This document shows positions 43,188 to 51,958 of a stretch of DNA of 64,000 nucleotides, piece after piece. This DNA is from Ancylothrix sp036704045. Lineage in GTDB: Bacteria; Cyanobacteriota; Cyanobacteriia; Cyanobacteriales; Oscillatoriaceae. Both the position numbers and the translations under genes were made by a program. The DNA lies in the NCBI GenBank assembly GCA_036704045.1, contig DATNQM010000052.1, positions 1-64,000 of the forward strand. The letters run 5' to 3'. A model generated the notes under the pieces. It did not search any database. It was not told where the DNA came from and worked only from the letters and a program-made list of their open reading frames with translations. The number at the start of each line of letters is the position of its first letter. The first letter of the stretch is position 1.

Positions 43188-45425
43188 ATGGGTTGTGAAG
43201 GTTTTAGGGATCAGAAATTCATGGGCTTGTTTGGGAAAGACAAATACAGTGTGAAGAAACTATTATTAAATCCACCTCTGACTGGTTTAACAGCTTTTTC
43301 TCTGACGCTGCTAGGCTATTCATGTCCTGTAGTCTTAGGGGCAATTCCTGATAAAGCTACAGCTGGCCAAAGTGATGTGATTCCGAGTGAAACTGGACAG
43401 CAAAAAATAGCCCAAATTGGGCAGCGTGGTGAACTTTACATCCTTGGCCCAGGCGACCGAGTTCAAGTTGATATTTTTAATGTTCCAGAATATAGCGGCA
43501 CCAATGGCCAACATCGCGTTTTAGTAGATGGCACTCTCAACTTACCCCTTTTACCAGGGCCGATTTATGTTCAAGGTTTAACTCTACAACAGGCGGCAAG
43601 ACAAGTATCTGAGCAATATAGGCCATTTTTAACAAATCCCATTGTTACACTTAGCTTGCTAGAGCCTCGACCAATTAACATTGCTGTGGCTGGGGAAGTA
43701 AATCGGCCTGGATCCTATAGTTTAACGCCTGTGGGACTGCCAAATACTACTGGTGGCGCGGCTGTTCAGGTGCCTACTTTAACAAGAGCCCTTCAAGCTG
43801 CCGGTGGGGTAACTCAGTCGGCAGATATCCGTAACGTCCAAATTCGTTCGGCCACAGGCGCTGGAGGCTCCTTTGACCTTTCGAGATTATCTCAGCAAGC
43901 TGCTCTTGGCGAAGATATTCCCGTACGAGATGGAGATAGTATTTTTGTCCCGCCGTTAACGTCGCTTACTCCTCAACAAGCTTCTCAACTGGCTGTAACA
44001 AGCTTTTCAGGCGATCTGACTCGTCCTGTGAATATTACAGTTGTGGGCGAAGTAAACCGTCCGGGGCCTTATGTTGTGACTCGTGTAGATCAAACAGGTG
44101 GGGTTTTAACCGTTAGTCGTGCTATTCAAACGGCCGGGGGGTTAACAGGAGCGGCTGATATTCAAAATATTAAGGTACAGCGTTTGACTCAAACTGGAAT
44201 CGCCCAAACAATTACTCTCAATCTTTTGGGGCTTGTACGCGGGTCGGATCTCAGTCAAGATGTAGTATTGGCACCGGGGGATACAATTGTTGTGCCAACA
44301 GTAGCGCGTCTGGACTTAGATCAGGCGGCCGAAATTGCCAGTACGAGTCTGGCGGGCGATCCAACTCGTCCTCTAAATATTGCAATTACAGGTGAGGTAA
44401 ACCGTCCGGGGTCTTATACAGTCCAGCGCGTGGATGATAAAGGCGGACAACTGGGATTAATCACTGTGACACGGGCTCTGCAAACGGCGGGCGGTATTAC
44501 TCAGTCGGCAGATATCCGTCGTATTCAAGTGCGCCGGCCTACCCGACAAAATACTGAGCAAGTGATTAATGTGGATTTATGGCAACTTTTGCAGGCCGGC
44601 GACCTTAAGCAAGATATTATTTTGGGCCAAAATGATACTATTGTGGTACCCACTTCTTCTAATGTAAATACGGCAGAACTTGCTCAATTGGCTGTTACGA
44701 GTTTTGCTGGTGACTCAACCCGGCCTTTAAATATTGCAATTACTGGTGAGGTAAACCGTCCGGGTTCTTACACTGTTCAGCGCTTGGATGATAAAGGTGG
44801 ACAGCTTGGAGTTGTAACTGTGACCAGGGCCTTACAAACGGCTGGGGGGATTACTCAAACTGCTGATATCCGACGCATTCAAGTCCGGCGACCGACAAGA
44901 GAAGGGACTGAACAAATTATTGATGTTAATCTATGGCAGTTGTTGCAGTCGGGGGATCTCAATCAAGATGTTATTTTGGATCAAAATGACACGATTGTGG
45001 TGCCGACAGCTGAGGTTGTAGATTTAACTGAAACTTCCCAAATTGGAGCGGCTAATTTTTCGCCTAGTAGCATTAGAGTGAATGTGGTGGGAGAAGTTGT
45101 TAAACCTGGCGTTGTGGAAGTACCCCCTAATACCTCTTTAAATCAAGCACTTTTGGCGGCCGGTGGACTAGACCAGTTGCGCGCAAAAACTCAGGAAGTT
45201 GAACTGATTAGACTCAACCCAAATGGTACTGTGTCTCGTAGGACTCTGGAGCTTGATTTTTCTCAAGAATTAAATGAAAATAACAACCCCTCTATTCGTC
45301 CTAATGATGTAATTGTTGTCGGTCGGTCGCGCATTACTTCTTTAGCAGATACACTTTCAACTGTTTTTAGTCCTGTAACAAATTTCCTTGGAGTGTTCCG
45401 TATTTTACAGCTATTTGGGTTGTAG
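43188..45425 (+). CDS. polysaccharide export protein with five SLBB domains (OPX/Wza class)
   Basis: 745 residues. A signal sequence at about 22-53 is followed by the Poly_export domain (82-160: YILGPGDRVQVDIFNVPEYSG). Five SLBB domains follow at about 165-255, 282-372, 396-490, 514-607 and 631-715. Repeats three and four are almost identical, with a period of 118 residues. Wza has two SLBB domains and a C-terminal membrane helix; here there are more SLBB copies and the C-terminus is an amphipathic or hydrophobic stretch (VTNFLGVFRILQLFGL). It probably forms the periplasmic/outer-membrane conduit together with the Wzc-like protein 72 bases downstream. No lipobox Cys is evident. The start could also be the ATG at 43221. 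Confidence 0.88.
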   Translation: MGCEGFRDQKFMGLFGKDKYSVKKLLLNPPLTGLTAFSLTLLGYSCPVVLGAIPDKATAGQSDVIPSETGQQKIAQIGQRGELYILGPGDRVQVDIFNVPEYSGTNGQHRVLVDGTLNLPLLPGPIYVQGLTLQQAARQVSEQYRPFLTNPIVTLSLLEPRPINIAVAGEVNRPGSYSLTPVGLPNTTGGAAVQVPTLTRALQAAGGVTQSADIRNVQIRSATGAGGSFDLSRLSQQAALGEDIPVRDGDSIFVPPLTSLTPQQASQLAVTSFSGDLTRPVNITVVGEVNRPGPYVVTRVDQTGGVLTVSRAIQTAGGLTGAADIQNIKVQRLTQTGIAQTITLNLLGLVRGSDLSQDVVLAPGDTIVVPTVARLDLDQAAEIASTSLAGDPTRPLNIAITGEVNRPGSYTVQRVDDKGGQLGLITVTRALQTAGGITQSADIRRIQVRRPTRQNTEQVINVDLWQLLQAGDLKQDIILGQNDTIVVPTSSNVNTAELAQLAVTSFAGDSTRPLNIAITGEVNRPGSYTVQRLDDKGGQLGVVTVTRALQTAGGITQTADIRRIQVRRPTREGTEQIIDVNLWQLLQSGDLNQDVILDQNDTIVVPTAEVVDLTETSQIGAANFSPSSIRVNVVGEVVKPGVVEVPPNTSLNQALLAAGGLDQLRAKTQEVELIRLNPNGTVSRRTLELDFSQELNENNNPSIRPNDVIVVGRSRITSLADTLSTVFSPVTNFLGVFRILQLFGL
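44373..45006 (+). repeat. near-identical internal repeats in the SLBB export gene
   Basis: A 354-base unit starts at 44373 (codon 396) and again at 44727 (codon 514). Both begin LNIAITGEVNRPGSY and share DDKGGQLG, TVTRALQTAGGITQ and ADIRRIQVRRPTR. Differences are mostly synonymous or conservative. This indicates a recent tandem duplication or ongoing homogenisation. Confidence 0.8.
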
Positions 45426-45497
45426 AAATTTAGGTCTTAGGATCTAGTATCAATTTCATTTCAAATAGGAACTAGCAAAAAATAGAAGGGGGTCAAT

Positions 45498-47819
45498 ATG
45501 GAAAGTACACAAAATTATCCCAACATACCACACGGACAAACGATCCAGCCTCAATATCAGCAACCAGCCCTGACAACTGAGGGACTAGATGCTGAAGAGG
45601 ATGGCTTGAATCTAGGTTCTATCGTAGGTACTATCCGCCGTCGAGCTATTGTCGTGGGGCTAATTACCGCAGCAGCGACAGGAGCCGTTTTGGCTTGGAC
45701 TTTAAGTGAAACGCCGAAATATCAAGGATCGTTTCAACTGTTAGTTGAGCCGGTGATTAATCAAAACAACAAATTGCCGGCTAATTTACCTGCTGGGGCA
45801 GAATTACTAGGAATGAGCGGATCAGGAAGTCTGGATTACGAGAGCCAATTAGCGGTTCTTCAAAGTCCAAAAGTGATGGAGCCTATTATTCAGCAGCTAA
45901 AGGCGAAATATCCTGAAATTGACTATAAAAAGCTTTTGGGAGCAAAGGGTCAAAAAGCCACTTTAGAGATGGAGCGTATCAAAAAAACTAAGGTTATTAC
46001 AATTAGTTATTTAGACAAAGATCCTCAAAAAATTATGTTTGTTTTGGAGAAGTTGTCTCAAGGCTACCTGAACTATAGCCGTGATGACCGCAAGACAGAC
46101 AGCCGCCAAGGTATTCAATTTATTGATGAGCAACTTCCGCAAATGCGTCAGCGGGTTGATGGTTTACAAGCTCAATTACAACAATTTCGGCAACAATATA
46201 ATTTGATTGATCCTCAAATTCAAGGTCAACAATTAGCTCAACAAATGGTTGGCCTTAATAATGATAAGTTAGATATAAGAACTACTATTATTCAGCAGCA
46301 ATTACTTTCTGAAAATTTACAAAAACGGCTAAGTGGTCAAACTGCAGATACAGCTTTGGTCTCTTCGGCACTTACGCAAGCACCTCGCTATCAAGAACTT
46401 CTCAATCAAATCAAAAATATAAGAACTAAAATTGAACTGGAAAAAAGGCGGTTTACAGTCAACAGCCCTCAAATTCAAGACCTTTTGAATCAGGAGGCTC
46501 TTTTAGAACCTTTGATTCGTCAAGAAGCTGAAAAAGTTTTAGGTCAAAGCTTGCAACAAGTTCCATTGCAACAACTTGAAAGTGTGCCTTTTCAAGATTC
46601 TATTCGTCTAGGTTTGGCGCAACAGTTGGTGGATACCACAAATCAAATTGAGGTTTTAAAGGTTCGCTCTCAGGCAATTGATGCGGCACTGAAGCAGCTT
46701 AATGAAGATGTTAAACAATTTCCTATAGTAATTCGCCAATTCACAGATTTACAGCGAGAATTGGGAGTGGCGACTAATACTTTGAACCAACTTTTGGCCC
46801 AGCGAGAAAGTTTGCGGGTGGATGCGGCAAAGCAAGATGTGCCTTGGGAAATGATTTCTGAACCAAAAATACCCAAAGATAAGGATGGGAAATTGGTTGT
46901 CGCATCTCCTCAGTTACCAAAGCGTTTAGGGATAGGAGTTTTGGGTGGTTTGCTTTTGGGTGTGGGTACGGCTTTGCTGCTTGACCGGCTCAATAATGTT
47001 TTCCACCGGCCTGAAGATATCAAAAACGCTACCAAATTACCAATGCTGGGTCTAATTCCTATTAGCGACCAAGCGAAGCTAGTCACTTCCCAAACTGTGC
47101 CTATGGATAAGGTACAAGGAACTTTAGATACCTACAGGAGTGCTTCGCCTTTTATTGAGGCTTTTCGCTCTCTAAATGCTAACCTTCGGTTACTCAGTGG
47201 TAGCAATTCTATTCGCTCTTTAGTTATTAGTTCACCGGCTCCGGGAGATGGTAAATCGACAGTGGCACTGAATTTGGCCCAGGCGGCGGCGGCAATGGGT
47301 CAGCGAGTTTTACTGGTGGATGCAGACTTGCGTTGGCCTCAAATTGAAGCAAAACTTGGCTTATCGGGTTCCACAGGTTTGACGGATTTGTTAGCTTCCG
47401 ATTTAACACCCGATAGTGTTATCAAAAGTTCTCAGGCTGAAGCAAATTTATTTGTAATTACTGCCGGATCTCATACTACTGACCCTCTGCGACTTCTTTC
47501 TTCTAAGAAAATGCTTAGTTTAATGTCACAGTGGCGGACGGCTTATGATCTGGTTATTTACGATACACCGCCTTTGTTGGGTTTGGCAGATAGCAGTCTT
47601 TTGGCCGGCTACACGGATGGAATGTTATTGATTGTAGGAATATCTCATACTGATCAATCGGAATTTAAACAGGCTTTACAAGGTTTGCAAATGGCGGGGA
47701 CTCCGATTTTAGGAGTTGTTGCTAACCAGGTAAAGGAAACCGTGACTGTTTATAGCGAACCTCGTCCTATTCCCCAAAATCCGCCAAATCAGAAAGAAGA
47801 AAATACAGTTAGTTTGTAG
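45498..47819 (+). CDS. Wzc-like polysaccharide co-polymerase with BY-kinase domain
   Basis: 773 residues. A Wzz domain with membrane helices at 50-68 and 476-495 flanks a long periplasmic coiled-coil region (about 200-440, rich in Gln). The cytoplasmic ATPase has Walker A SSPAPGDGKSTVALN (578-592), Walker A' LLVDADLRWP (605-614) and Walker B DLVIYDTPP (684-692). It sets polymer length and drives export with the SLBB protein. The C-terminal tail after the kinase has only one tyrosine (Y752), not the Tyr cluster of E. coli Wzc, so autophosphorylation would be limited or different. No Wzb-type phosphatase gene is present. It is the last gene of the cluster. Confidence 0.9.
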   Translation: MESTQNYPNIPHGQTIQPQYQQPALTTEGLDAEEDGLNLGSIVGTIRRRAIVVGLITAAATGAVLAWTLSETPKYQGSFQLLVEPVINQNNKLPANLPAGAELLGMSGSGSLDYESQLAVLQSPKVMEPIIQQLKAKYPEIDYKKLLGAKGQKATLEMERIKKTKVITISYLDKDPQKIMFVLEKLSQGYLNYSRDDRKTDSRQGIQFIDEQLPQMRQRVDGLQAQLQQFRQQYNLIDPQIQGQQLAQQMVGLNNDKLDIRTTIIQQQLLSENLQKRLSGQTADTALVSSALTQAPRYQELLNQIKNIRTKIELEKRRFTVNSPQIQDLLNQEALLEPLIRQEAEKVLGQSLQQVPLQQLESVPFQDSIRLGLAQQLVDTTNQIEVLKVRSQAIDAALKQLNEDVKQFPIVIRQFTDLQRELGVATNTLNQLLAQRESLRVDAAKQDVPWEMISEPKIPKDKDGKLVVASPQLPKRLGIGVLGGLLLGVGTALLLDRLNNVFHRPEDIKNATKLPMLGLIPISDQAKLVTSQTVPMDKVQGTLDTYRSASPFIEAFRSLNANLRLLSGSNSIRSLVISSPAPGDGKSTVALNLAQAAAAMGQRVLLVDADLRWPQIEAKLGLSGSTGLTDLLASDLTPDSVIKSSQAEANLFVITAGSHTTDPLRLLSSKKMLSLMSQWRTAYDLVIYDTPPLLGLADSSLLAGYTDGMLLIVGISHTDQSEFKQALQGLQMAGTPILGVVANQVKETVTVYSEPRPIPQNPPNQKEENTVSL

Positions 47820-48738
47820 TTTTAATTTCTTCTTCTACTAAATAGGCATCTTTAACAAGTAGGACTTCTATTTGAGGTTCAAGGTCTTTTTTGAACTATG
47901 AGAAAGTATGAGTTTATGGGTGAAATTATATAATTATGAGCAATTATAAGAACAAGGATAATGCAATTTAAAAGTTACATAGCTGAATATCAAGTTATCC
48001 AGAGCCAAGAAAATTAAAAATTGACGGTGAATATTTTGGCTATCAAAACTATTTATTTACCGATAGTGAAAAATGTTTCTTGGATGCTTTGGAATCTCAG
48101 TCATGGAAGCCAGCTAACAACTTTAAAAAATGATTGTTATTGGATAAATAGTATTGCTTTTATCCCTAATAGTCAGACTCTTAGTGCTCATCTCCAGAAG
48201 GTGTGTCGAGGAAATACAAATTTGGAATAGGAAGCTGGGAAACTCTAAGAAGCCTTCAGGAAGGAAGGCCAAGGTGCGTCGAGGAAGGACAAATTTGGAC
48301 TAGAGTTCAATCTTTGCTTGACTTTTGGGTTGTAAGCTGATAATTTGCCAAAAAATAATGAAAAAAGTACCTTATTAATAATAAAAGTAAAAAAAAAGGG
48401 AAACCAAACTATATTTCTACAGGTTGTAAGTGCCAATTTATAGATATTTATGAAACTCCTAAAGATGATTCACAAAAAGTTAAAGAATAATGTCTAAAAT
48501 CCCCAAAGTCGCATTTGTTGAACCCTCAATTTAAACACCCTACCTCTTAAAAATCCCCTAATACTAAACCCAATTTAACTAGAGTCATTAGAAACCTTTT
48601 CTGTATCCCTGAATTAACGTATTTCAACGTTTAAAAAATAAACCGTTCAAAGAAAATCCAGAAAATTCAAAAAAGAAACATTCTAAATCGGATTTAGTAT
48701 TAGCAAGGAACCGGCAAAAACATCCTAAAAACTAAAGC
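47820..48738. other. 919-base degenerate region after the polysaccharide cluster
   Basis: AT-rich, no intact gene. It includes WD40 gene remains (about 48066-48303) and, at 48490, a 14-codon fragment MSKIPKVAFVEPSI ended by a stop, which also looks like a gene remnant. No terminator hairpin with a T run was found after the Wzc-like gene. Confidence 0.5.
48066..48303 (+). pseudogene. remains of a WD40-repeat gene
   Basis: One frame reads MLWNLSHGSQLTTLK, then WINSIAFIPNSQTLSA, which matches a WD40 blade (W-N at the end of one blade, the next blade's V-AF-P-G-TL pattern). Soon after, another frame reads EEIQIWNRKLGNS, and further on EEGQIWTR, so at least one frameshift separates the pieces. 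The bases around 48197-48225 and 48272-48300 (GTCGAGGAA and ACAAATTTGGA) are repeated copies of one blade. Stops and shifts make a functional product very unlikely. Confidence 0.6.
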
Positions 48739-49740
48739 TTACTCCATCATTAAAACAATTTTACCCGTCATCGAACCCGTTTCTAACAACTTATGCGCCT
48801 GCGCCGCATCTTCCAAAGCAAACATTTTACTCACATTAATTTTCAGCTTACCCTCATCAATTAACCGCGCACATTGTTGTAAAATCTTTGCCTGATCTTG
48901 CAACGCATCCACCATATTTTTTAACATCGGAGTCAGCATAATTTCTTGAGTCAGACGCAAATTTCGCATTCTAGCTTCCTTCAAATTTCCATACTGAGAT
49001 TCGATCTCTAAAATTGTTACCAAATCTCCATAAATTTTTACCGCTGGCACCGTTTTATAAAACACCTCTCCCCCAACCGTATCAAACCCAACATCCACTC
49101 CCTCACCATTCGTCCAATCTAAAGTAGCTTTAACAAAATCAACTTCCTTATAAAGCACAGTAACATCAGCACCCAAACCCCTCACAAAATCTGCTTTATC
49201 TGACGTTCCTACCGTCGTTAAAACCTCCGCACCTTGCAATTTTGCCAGTTGAATTGCCACATGACCAACCCCTCCGGCACCGGCCTGAATTAACACCTTT
49301 TGACCGGCTTGTAAACGTGCCCGATCATACAAAGACTCCCACGCCGTAATTAAAACCAAAGGAGCAGCAGCAGCTTCTGCAAAACTTAAAGATTGAGGTT
49401 TCTTAGCAATAAATCGCTCATCTACCACCGCATATTCTGCATAATTTCCCTTCGGGCCACCCATTCCCCCCAAACAAAAATAAACCTCATCTCCCACTTT
49501 AAATTTGCTGACACCGGCCCCAACTTCTTCAACAACACCGGCCCCATCACATCCCAAAACTTGCGGGTTTTTGTCTGGGTAGAATGTACCTCGTTGGCGA
49601 AGTTTAGTATCAATTGGATTAATCCCGGCAGCCTTTAACTTTACTAAAACTTCCCTCTCATTCTCTATAGCTGGTTTGCTGATTTCTTGTAGTTTTAAAA
49701 CATCTGGTTCACCGGCACTTGTCATCACAATTGCACGCAT
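48739..49740 (-). CDS. zinc-free medium-chain reductase (quinone oxidoreductase-like)
   Basis: 333 residues, NADPH-dependent. N-terminal GroES-like fold (PDVLKLQEISKP, AAGINPIDTKLRQRG, VLGCDGAGVVEEVGAGV), then a Rossmann fold with VLIQAGAGGVGHVAIQLAKLQGA. Zinc-binding cysteines are absent, so it belongs with zeta-crystallin/quinone oxidoreductases that reduce quinones or activated double bonds. The C-terminal MTGKIVLMM is the usual end. AAGGAG precedes the ATG at good distance. It has no obvious operon partner; pdhC lies 198 bases upstream on the same strand. Confidence 0.85.
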   Translation of the reverse strand: MRAIVMTSAGEPDVLKLQEISKPAIENEREVLVKLKAAGINPIDTKLRQRGTFYPDKNPQVLGCDGAGVVEEVGAGVSKFKVGDEVYFCLGGMGGPKGNYAEYAVVDERFIAKKPQSLSFAEAAAAPLVLITAWESLYDRARLQAGQKVLIQAGAGGVGHVAIQLAKLQGAEVLTTVGTSDKADFVRGLGADVTVLYKEVDFVKATLDWTNGEGVDVGFDTVGGEVFYKTVPAVKIYGDLVTILEIESQYGNLKEARMRNLRLTQEIMLTPMLKNMVDALQDQAKILQQCARLIDEGKLKINVSKMFALEDAAQAHKLLETGSMTGKIVLMME

Positions 49741-49828
49741 TTTTCAACTCCTTGATATAACCTACATTTAGCTATTGAGTTATTTTAAATCATTCACCAA
49801 AAATAACCAACTTTGTTTAAATATATAA

Positions 49829-49920
49829 CTTTAAAAAAATCTAGGGGCAGTACCCCCATACCCCCCATCCCAAGCTTTAAAAAATCTAGGGGCAGTAAAC
49901 CCTTACCCGCCCCATCCAGT
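49829..49920. repeat. two 46-base tandem repeats
   Basis: Units 49829-49874 and 49875-49920 share CTTTAAAAAA(A)TCTAGGGGCAGTA followed by C-rich sequence ending CCCATCC. Non-coding, directly after the pdhC stop on the minus strand. Confidence 0.7.
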
Positions 49921-49938
49921 AACTCCTCAATCGCAAAA

Positions 49939-51222
49939 TTACAGCGTCAAAGATTGAGAATTTGACTCAATTAACTTCGCTAAATCTTGCAAAAATGCCG
50001 CCGCATCAGCACCATAAATAATCCGATGATCGCAAGTAATATTAACCTGCATTTGCCGGCGCACACCCAACATTCCATCCTCATTTGCAATCACCGTAGG
50101 ACGGGAAGCACCAATAGCTAAAATCGAACCTTGTCCGGGTGGTAAAATCGCATCAAAACGATCAACACCAAACATTCCTAAATTCGACAAAGTAAAAGTA
50201 CCAGTGCTGTATTCTGCCGGTTGCAATTGTTTAGCGCGAGCTCGATCAACCAAATCTTTCCAATTGCGAGAAAGTGAATAAATATCCAACTGATCCGCAT
50301 TTTGAAGCACCGGCGTAATCAAGCCACCGCCCTCCATTGCCACCGCCACAGCAATATTAATTCCAGAGTTATAATGCACTCCTTGCTCAGTAAAACTCGC
50401 ATAAAGCAAAGGATGTTTTTGTAAAGTAACCGCCACCGCTTTTGCTAACAGCGCAGTCATCGTTACACCCTTCGATTTAATTTGCTTATAAAGCTTATCT
50501 AAACCATCAGTGGTAATCGTATAACCAACATGGAAAGTAGGAACCTCCAAACTGGCAACCATATTACGCACCACCGCATTTTGCAGAGTGTTAAACGGCG
50601 CCACTTTACCAGGAGTCACCGGTGCCGGGGCAGGAGTTGCTTTAACTTGCGAAGCGGGACTTGCGACACTAGCAACCTGTGGAACGACAGGAGCCGGAGT
50701 TTTTGCCTTACCCGCAGCCATTTCCACATCTTCAGCCACAATCCGACCGTGCGGGCCACTACCTTGTAAACCTTGCAACTCAACGCCAAAATCCTTAGCC
50801 AACTTTTTAGCACGGGGAGAAGCGACAATGCGACCATTTTGGGTAGCAGCTTTGGGTGCAGCCGCCGCCACAGCAGCCGGTTGAGCAGCAGCAACGGGTT
50901 CAGGAGCTTTTTGAGGGGCCGGTGTCGCAGCCTTAGCAGGAGAAGCAGCAGAAGCCTGCTGTTTAGCAAGCTCAATCTCGTCCTTAGTTTCCGCCAAAAG
51001 CGCAATCGTTGAACCCACCGGCGCAGCCTCCCCCGCCGGCACAACAATCGTCGCTAGATAGCCTTCATAAAAAGACTCTACATCCATATCCGCCTTATCA
51101 GACTCGACCACCACCACCGTCTCCCCCTTTTCTACCTTGTCACCAGGGGATTTTTCCCAAGACACAATCTTGCCTTCGGTCATTGTGGAGCTAAGAGCCG
51201 GCATGAAAACTTCGTGAATCAT
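49939..51222 (-). CDS. pdhC: dihydrolipoyllysine acetyltransferase, pyruvate dehydrogenase E2
   Basis: 427 residues. One lipoyl domain (1-75) with the modified lysine K43 in ESDKADMDVES, an Ala/Pro-rich linker, a peripheral-subunit binding domain (about 133-165, ASPRAKKLAKDFGVELQGL, then GPHGRI), a second linker, and the catalytic domain from about 205. The active-site motif is DHRIIYGAD (398 on), with Tyr where most bacterial E2s have Asp; plastid and cyanobacterial enzymes share this. It transfers acetyl groups from E1 to CoA. LipA encoded at 21343-22221 would supply lipoylation. E1 and E3 genes are not in the window. Confidence 0.92.
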   Translation of the reverse strand: MIHEVFMPALSSTMTEGKIVSWEKSPGDKVEKGETVVVVESDKADMDVESFYEGYLATIVVPAGEAAPVGSTIALLAETKDEIELAKQQASAASPAKAATPAPQKAPEPVAAAQPAAVAAAAPKAATQNGRIVASPRAKKLAKDFGVELQGLQGSGPHGRIVAEDVEMAAGKAKTPAPVVPQVASVASPASQVKATPAPAPVTPGKVAPFNTLQNAVVRNMVASLEVPTFHVGYTITTDGLDKLYKQIKSKGVTMTALLAKAVAVTLQKHPLLYASFTEQGVHYNSGINIAVAVAMEGGGLITPVLQNADQLDIYSLSRNWKDLVDRARAKQLQPAEYSTGTFTLSNLGMFGVDRFDAILPPGQGSILAIGASRPTVIANEDGMLGVRRQMQVNITCDHRIIYGADAAAFLQDLAKLIESNSQSLTL

Positions 51223-51421
51223 GGTGGTGTTGCGTTCCGAATCGACATATTACAAAAACAAAGCAAACTTCATTTTACCTGAAAAGGGAAAACCAAAGGA
51301 AACGCCCCTAACACAACCCACAAAAAAAATAGGTTTTTTTTAGCTCACTCCGCTATGTCAAAAAGCTACTTTCTTAAATAAACCGGCTTTTTAGCAGCCA
51401 CCAAACAACAGAAAAACTATA

Positions 51422-51453
51422 TAAAAATACCCCCTTCCCTGTAGGGAAAGGGG
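51422..51453 (-). terminator. intrinsic terminator after ylqD
   Basis: On the minus strand, CCCCTTTCCC-TACA-GGGAAGGGG forms a strong stem (51431-51453) followed by TATTTTTAT (to 51422). It starts 22 bases after the ylqD stop, so it closes the acyl-ACP synthetase/ylqD transcript. Confidence 0.75.
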
Positions 51454-51474
51454 TTCTCAGTTTCGCTTTAGCTT

Positions 51475-51921
51475 CTACAGATCCCCACGAATTTCTTCAA
51501 CTACGCCATCACGCAGTAAAATTTCTATCTGCATTTTTTGCACCAAATTTTCTCCCCGTTGAATGTGGAAAAAACTTTCAATTTGGCCCTGATTGACTTC
51601 TTGCTCAAGTTCTAAAACTTGCACTTGTTGTAACTGCTGCAAAATTTGATTTTTTTGCTCTAGTAACTCACTTTTCCGTTGATTTACCTGTCCTTGAATA
51701 CCATCAATTTGTTGTAGAACTTGCGGGCCAGGAGGCTGTATAGATTGTCTTTGAATTTCTGCAATCATCCGCTGACCTTGCATTTCCAACTGTTGAAGTT
51801 GGCTGTCAATTTGGTTAATTTGTGCTTGAAGTTGCTGCTGAGCTTCATCTTTCCAGCGAGGCGTCACAATTGCCTTTACTGTAATTGCTCGTTTCAGCAG
51901 TAATTGATTGGAAACATCCAT
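51475..51921 (-). CDS. ylqD: YlqD family protein
   Basis: 148 residues from the ATG at 51921 (AGAGGA seven bases upstream); a TTG two codons earlier is rejected. MDVSNQLLLKRAITVKAIVTP begins the YlqD family. The centre (about 27-110) is a Gln/Leu-rich coiled coil (QLQAQINQIDSQLQQLEMQG). The C-terminus (FFHIQRGENLVQKMQIEILL, then GVVEEIRG) is a small beta domain. Function is unknown in all lineages I know. Upstream by 37 bases lies the acyl-ACP synthetase gene on the same strand, and a strong terminator follows. Confidence 0.82.
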   Translation of the reverse strand: MDVSNQLLLKRAITVKAIVTPRWKDEAQQQLQAQINQIDSQLQQLEMQGQRMIAEIQRQSIQPPGPQVLQQIDGIQGQVNQRKSELLEQKNQILQQLQQVQVLELEQEVNQGQIESFFHIQRGENLVQKMQIEILLRDGVVEEIRGDL

Positions 51922-51958
51922 GTACAATTCCTCTTAGGATGACTTAACAATTTTGAAC

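Noticed and set aside
50588..50884. Ala-rich plus-strand frame within pdhC
   Set aside because: Shadow of the Ala/Pro-rich linker of E2.
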